A stretch of DNA of 17,625 bases from Bacteroidales bacterium (lineage in GTDB: Bacteria > Bacteroidota > Bacteroidia > Bacteroidales > UBA3663). Location: contig JAEDEY010000041.1 in assembly GCA_016293065.1 (NCBI GenBank), positions 1 to 17,625 on the forward strand, read 5' to 3'. Under the pieces are notes generated by a model, which was not told where the DNA came from, made no database searches, and saw nothing but the letters and a program-made list of their open reading frames with translations. Positions 15,420 through 17,625 of the stretch are shown in pieces; positions within the stretch are counted from its first letter, which is position 1; every line of letters begins with the position of its first letter. Both the position numbers and the translations under genes were made by a program.

Positions 15420-16715
15420 TTAGATTTTCTCGAAAGCCTGATCAAGATCTGCAATGATGTCATCAATATGCTCTACACCTATACTGAGGCGTACTGTTGA
15501 TGGAGTGATATGCTGCTGCTCAAGCTCTTCTGGGCTCATCTGTGAGTGAGTGGTAGTATATGGATGAATCACAAGTGACTTGACATCGGCAACATTGGCA
15601 AGAAGCGAAAATAGCTTGAGGTTGTCGATAAAGGCCCATGCTTCTTTCTCTCCTCCCTTGATTTCGAATGTGAATATCGAGCCACCCTGCTTAGGGAAAT
15701 ACTTTTTGTACAACTCATGATCTGGATGAGACGACAATGATGGGTGATTGACCTTGGCCACTTTAGGATGGTTGGCAAGATAATTGACCACCTTGATGGC
15801 ATTCTCGACATGACGCTCAATGCGCAATGGCAGAGACTCTACTCCCTGAAGCAATATCCAAGCGTTGAATGGAGAGATTGTAGCTCCTGTATCACGAAGT
15901 ATCACGGCACGAATACGTGTCACGAAAGCGGCGGCACCAGCAACATCTGCAAATACCGCACCATGATAAGATGGATCTGGCTTTGCAATAGATGGATAAC
16001 GGTCGGCATTGGCTTTCCAGTCAAACTTTCCTCCATCAACAATAACTCCTCCGAGAGAAGAGCCATGTCCTCCAATGAACTTCGTAGCAGAGTGTACCAC
16101 TACGTCGGCACCATGCTCAAGCGGACGAATCAATATTGGAGCAAAGGTATTATCGACAATGAAAACAATACCATGACGATGCGCAACAGCTGCTACTGCC
16201 TCAAGATCAGTTACGTCTGAGTTCGGGTTGCCAAAGGTCTCTGCATAGATGACTTTGGTGTTTGGCTGAATGGCAGCCTCAAGAGCGGCGAGATCGTTGA
16301 CTTTTACAATGGTATTGGTTATGCCCTGGGTTGCCAATGTGTGTGTGATTAAGTTGAATGAACCTCCGTAAAGATTATCAGCTGCAACGATATGGTCTCC
16401 TGCCTGCAGCACATTCTGCAAGGCATAGGTCACTGCGGCTGCACCACTGGCTACGGCAAGACCTGCCACACCCCCTTCAAGTGCTGCGACTCGTTCTTCG
16501 AACACTCCCTGTGTCGAATTGGTGAGTCGGCCATAGATATTACCAGCATCTCGCAATCCAAAACGGTCGGCGGCATGCTGTGAGTTGCGGAACACATACG
16601 AGGTGGTCTGATAGATAGGCACTGCACGTGCATCGGTTGCAGGATCTGGAGTTTCTTGTCCAACGTGGAGTGCAAGTGTTTCGAGGTGAAGTTTGTTCTG
16701 TCCCATAATAGTCAT
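15420..16715 (-). CDS. metY: O-acetylhomoserine sulfhydrylase (aminocarboxypropyltransferase)
   Basis: The 431-residue PLP enzyme should make homocysteine from O-acetylhomoserine and sulfide, the direct-sulfhydrylation route to methionine. It belongs to the Cys/Met metabolism PLP family. LHLETLALHVGQETPDPATD near the start and RAVPIYQTTSYVF are typical of the sulfhydrylase branch. YGRLTN (about 61-66) and LYGG contribute to the PLP/substrate site, VDNTFAPI holds the ring-binding Asp188, and HSATKFIGGHG has the Schiff-base Lys212. Length (about 430) fits sulfhydrylases better than cystathionine gamma-synthase (about 380). The reading frame extends back to 16865, but the promoter at 16760-16790 lies inside that extension, so the start is 16715 or, equally likely, the ATG at 16706 (MGQNKLHLE). 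The leader of about 40 nt is too short for a SAM riboswitch. It is divergent from an Lrp-type regulator. Confidence 0.93.
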   Translation of the reverse strand: MTIMGQNKLHLETLALHVGQETPDPATDARAVPIYQTTSYVFRNSQHAADRFGLRDAGNIYGRLTNSTQGVFEERVAALEGGVAGLAVASGAAAVTYALQNVLQAGDHIVAADNLYGGSFNLITHTLATQGITNTIVKVNDLAALEAAIQPNTKVIYAETFGNPNSDVTDLEAVAAVAHRHGIVFIVDNTFAPILIRPLEHGADVVVHSATKFIGGHGSSLGGVIVDGGKFDWKANADRYPSIAKPDPSYHGAVFADVAGAAAFVTRIRAVILRDTGATISPFNAWILLQGVESLPLRIERHVENAIKVVNYLANHPKVAKVNHPSLSSHPDHELYKKYFPKQGGSIFTFEIKGGEKEAWAFIDNLKLFSLLANVADVKSLVIHPYTTTHSQMSPEELEQQHITPSTVRLSIGVEHIDDIIADLDQAFEKI

Positions 16716-16759
16716 ATTTTTAATTGTTATACTTGATATTTTCAATTGATTTGACGGCA

Positions 16760-16790
16760 CAAAGTTACGATTATTGCAAATATTTTCCAA
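16760..16790 (-). promoter_or_regulatory. metY promoter
   Basis: The minus strand reads TTG (16790-16788), a 20-nt spacer and TAACTTTG (16767-16760), a full -33/-7 match. Transcription would start near 16754. It stands back to back with the Lrp-gene promoter; only 5 bp separate the two -33 elements. Confidence 0.75.
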
Positions 16791-16827
16791 GAAGATTTGA
16801 AAACTTAGAAAATATTCATATATTTGC
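16776..16827. promoter_or_regulatory. Candidate operator between metY and the Lrp gene
   Basis: AATATTTTC (16779-16787) and GAAAATATT (16808-16816) form a perfect 9-bp inverted repeat with a 20-nt gap. An outer pair, GCAAATAT (16776-16783) and ATATTTGC (16820-16827), overlaps it. The centre lies between the two divergent -33 elements. AT-rich inverted repeats of this kind suit Lrp/AsnC binding, but this is inferred from position only. Confidence 0.45.
16796..16826 (+). promoter_or_regulatory. Promoter of the Lrp/AsnC regulator gene
   Basis: TTTG (16796-16799), a 19-nt spacer and TATATTTG (16819-16826) match the consensus. The start near 16832 gives a leader of about 50 nt to the ATG at 16883. 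Confidence 0.75.
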
Positions 16828-16882
16828 GTCGTTTCATAGAAAATAAACAAGGAAAAATAACTCAAAATTGACTATTATCAGA

Positions 16883-17341
16883 ATGAGCCTCGACGACAAA
16901 GACAAAGATATTCTGCGAGCTTTGCAGCAGAATGCACGACTCACTACCAAAGAATTAGCAGCAAAGGTGCATCTTAGCACTACTCCTGTATTTGAACGAG
17001 TAAAGCGACTCGAACGTGAAGGGTATATCAAACAATATGCCACGATTCTTGATGCAAAGAAACTCAACAAAGGATTTACAGTATTCTGCAGTGTCAAACT
17101 GCGCCAACTCAACAAGGAACGTGCCAATGCTTTCACGCTCATGGTACGCGATATCCCAGAAGTAACTGAATGTTATAATATTTCAGGCAGTTTCGACTAT
17201 ATGTTGCGCATTCAGTCTCCCGACATGCAATACTACCAGAGGTTCGTCCTCGATGTAATAGGTCTGCACGATAATATCGCTTCGCTCGAAAGCACTTTCG
17301 TGATGGAAGAGATCAAGCACGAATATAGCGTGGGCGTTTAG
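16883..17341 (+). CDS. Lrp/AsnC family transcriptional regulator
   Basis: The 152-residue protein has an N-terminal winged helix-turn-helix (about 1-60: LDDKDKDILRALQQNARLTT, ELAAKVHLSTTPVFERVKRL). A C-terminal RAM/AsnC ligand-binding domain follows (about 65-145), with the characteristic ISGSFDYMLRI segment. Such proteins form dimers to octamers and sense amino acids. The ATG at 16883 (MSLDDKDKD) is chosen over an in-frame TTG at 16868 because family members begin with this kind of short acidic lead-in. It is divergently transcribed from metY, and their promoters share an inverted repeat. The simplest inference is that it regulates metY and itself in response to a sulfur or other amino acid. 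The effector cannot be read from the sequence, and a global Lrp role is also possible. Confidence 0.93.
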   Translation: MSLDDKDKDILRALQQNARLTTKELAAKVHLSTTPVFERVKRLEREGYIKQYATILDAKKLNKGFTVFCSVKLRQLNKERANAFTLMVRDIPEVTECYNISGSFDYMLRIQSPDMQYYQRFVLDVIGLHDNIASLESTFVMEEIKHEYSVGV

Positions 17342-17360
17342 GTATATTAAGGAACACGAA

Positions 17361-17409
17361 CAAAAAACACGAATCTGACACACTCTTATGAGAAAGTCAG
17401 ATTCGTGTT
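17361..17409 (-). terminator. Terminator of the acyl-CoA dehydrogenase-like gene (may also stop the Lrp gene)
   Basis: AACACGAATCTGAC (17366-17379) pairs perfectly with GTCAGATTCGTGTT (17396-17409), a 14-bp stem around a 16-nt loop that itself holds CTC/GAG. The A-run at 17362-17367 gives the minus-strand RNA a U-tract, so it primarily ends the gene at 17435. It lies 20 nt past the Lrp stop on the plus strand. Confidence 0.85.
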
Positions 17410-17434
17410 GATTGTATTTGGCTAAATATGCCGA

Positions 17435-17625
17435 TTACTTGCGATAGTTAGCGAGATCCTCTGGTGTAGCATCGGCAACGAAATTGCTGTGCTTCTCAAC
17501 CTCTGCAGCAGCATAACGTACATATACGCGTGCGCTGTCGTTGAAGAGATCTGGACGCTTGGTTGCATCACCGAGGATGAGGATTGACATGATAGTGTCG
17601 GCAGCCATCTCGTAGAGGTGACGTG
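17435..17625 (-). CDS. C-terminal end of a probable acyl-CoA dehydrogenase (partial)
   Basis: Only the last 63 codons are in the window. The frame is open from the edge to a TAA at 17437-17435. The visible part includes RHLYEMAADTIMSILILGDA, then KRPDLFNDSARVYVRYAAAE, and ends EDLANYRK. The helical, Ala-rich segment with YEMAADT and VYVRYAAAEVEKH resembles the extra C-terminal helical domain of the longer (about 560-600 residue) acyl-CoA dehydrogenases found in Bacteroidales, often next to etfAB. The catalytic part is not visible, so the assignment rests on memory of this C-terminal pattern. Another all-helical enzyme tail is possible. Codon use (CGT, CTC, GCT) suggests good expression. Confidence 0.5.
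   Translation of the reverse strand, partial: RHLYEMAADTIMSILILGDATKRPDLFNDSARVYVRYAAAEVEKHSNFVADATPEDLANYRK

Noticed and set aside
16716..16756. SAM riboswitch upstream of metY
   Set aside because: The predicted leader is about 40 nt, AT-rich and without the paired elements of any SAM riboswitch class.
16716..16865. N-terminal extension of metY to 16865
   Set aside because: The metY promoter lies inside it, the extra 50 residues are unlike the family, and it would overlap the promoter of the divergent regulator gene.

Overview
The window looks like a chromosomal segment from a member of the order Bacteroidales (Bacteroidetes). The evidence is a recurring promoter motif TAnnTTTG, often with TTG or TTTG about 19-20 bp upstream; start codons with no Shine-Dalgarno sequence; and protein families typical of the group: a B-type succinate dehydrogenase/fumarate reductase of the gut Bacteroidales kind, a three-domain aminopeptidase P and a short bS21. 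Nothing indicates recent transfer: I see no transposase, integrase, tRNA, CRISPR array or phage gene.

Layout. (1) 1-1752, minus strand: the start of an exopolysaccharide/capsule export operon. A Wza-like outer-membrane lipoprotein is followed, with a one-base TAATG overlap, by a Wzz-type chain-length regulator cut by the window edge. (2) 1932-2321, minus: rpsU (bS21) with its own promoter, a leader of about 100 nt and a terminator. (3) 2440-4191, plus: an M24-family Xaa-Pro aminopeptidase. (4) 4242-4376, plus: a gene-free stretch with a complete promoter, inverted repeats and a strong hairpin, which I read as a candidate small RNA. (5) 4390-5376, minus: dusB, a tRNA-dihydrouridine synthase whose promoter would start transcription at or next to the start codon. 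(6) 5429-9101, plus: the sdhC-sdhA-sdhB (frdCAB) operon, complete with promoter and terminator. (7) 9183-12393, plus: a secreted GH2 beta-galactosidase. (8) 12468-15326, plus: polA, preceded by a small cluster of decamer repeats. (9) 15420-17341: divergent metY (O-acetylhomoserine sulfhydrylase, minus) and an Lrp/AsnC regulator (plus), sharing a short AT-rich control region with inverted repeats. (10) 17435-17625, minus: the C-terminal end of a probable acyl-CoA dehydrogenase, with its terminator.

How the genes fit together. Most are independent housekeeping units, each with its own promoter. Three groups act jointly: the export pair (polysaccharide secretion), the Sdh/Frd operon (a quinone-linked membrane complex, most likely fumarate reduction in an anaerobe), and the metY/Lrp pair (sulfur amino acid synthesis with a likely local regulator). 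I did not find a convincing new multi-gene system. The most interesting unexplained signals are the candidate small RNA at 4309-4376, the repeats before polA, the metY/Lrp operator region and two odd protein segments (Gly/Ser/Met insert in the Wza-like protein; Cys-rich tail of SdhC).
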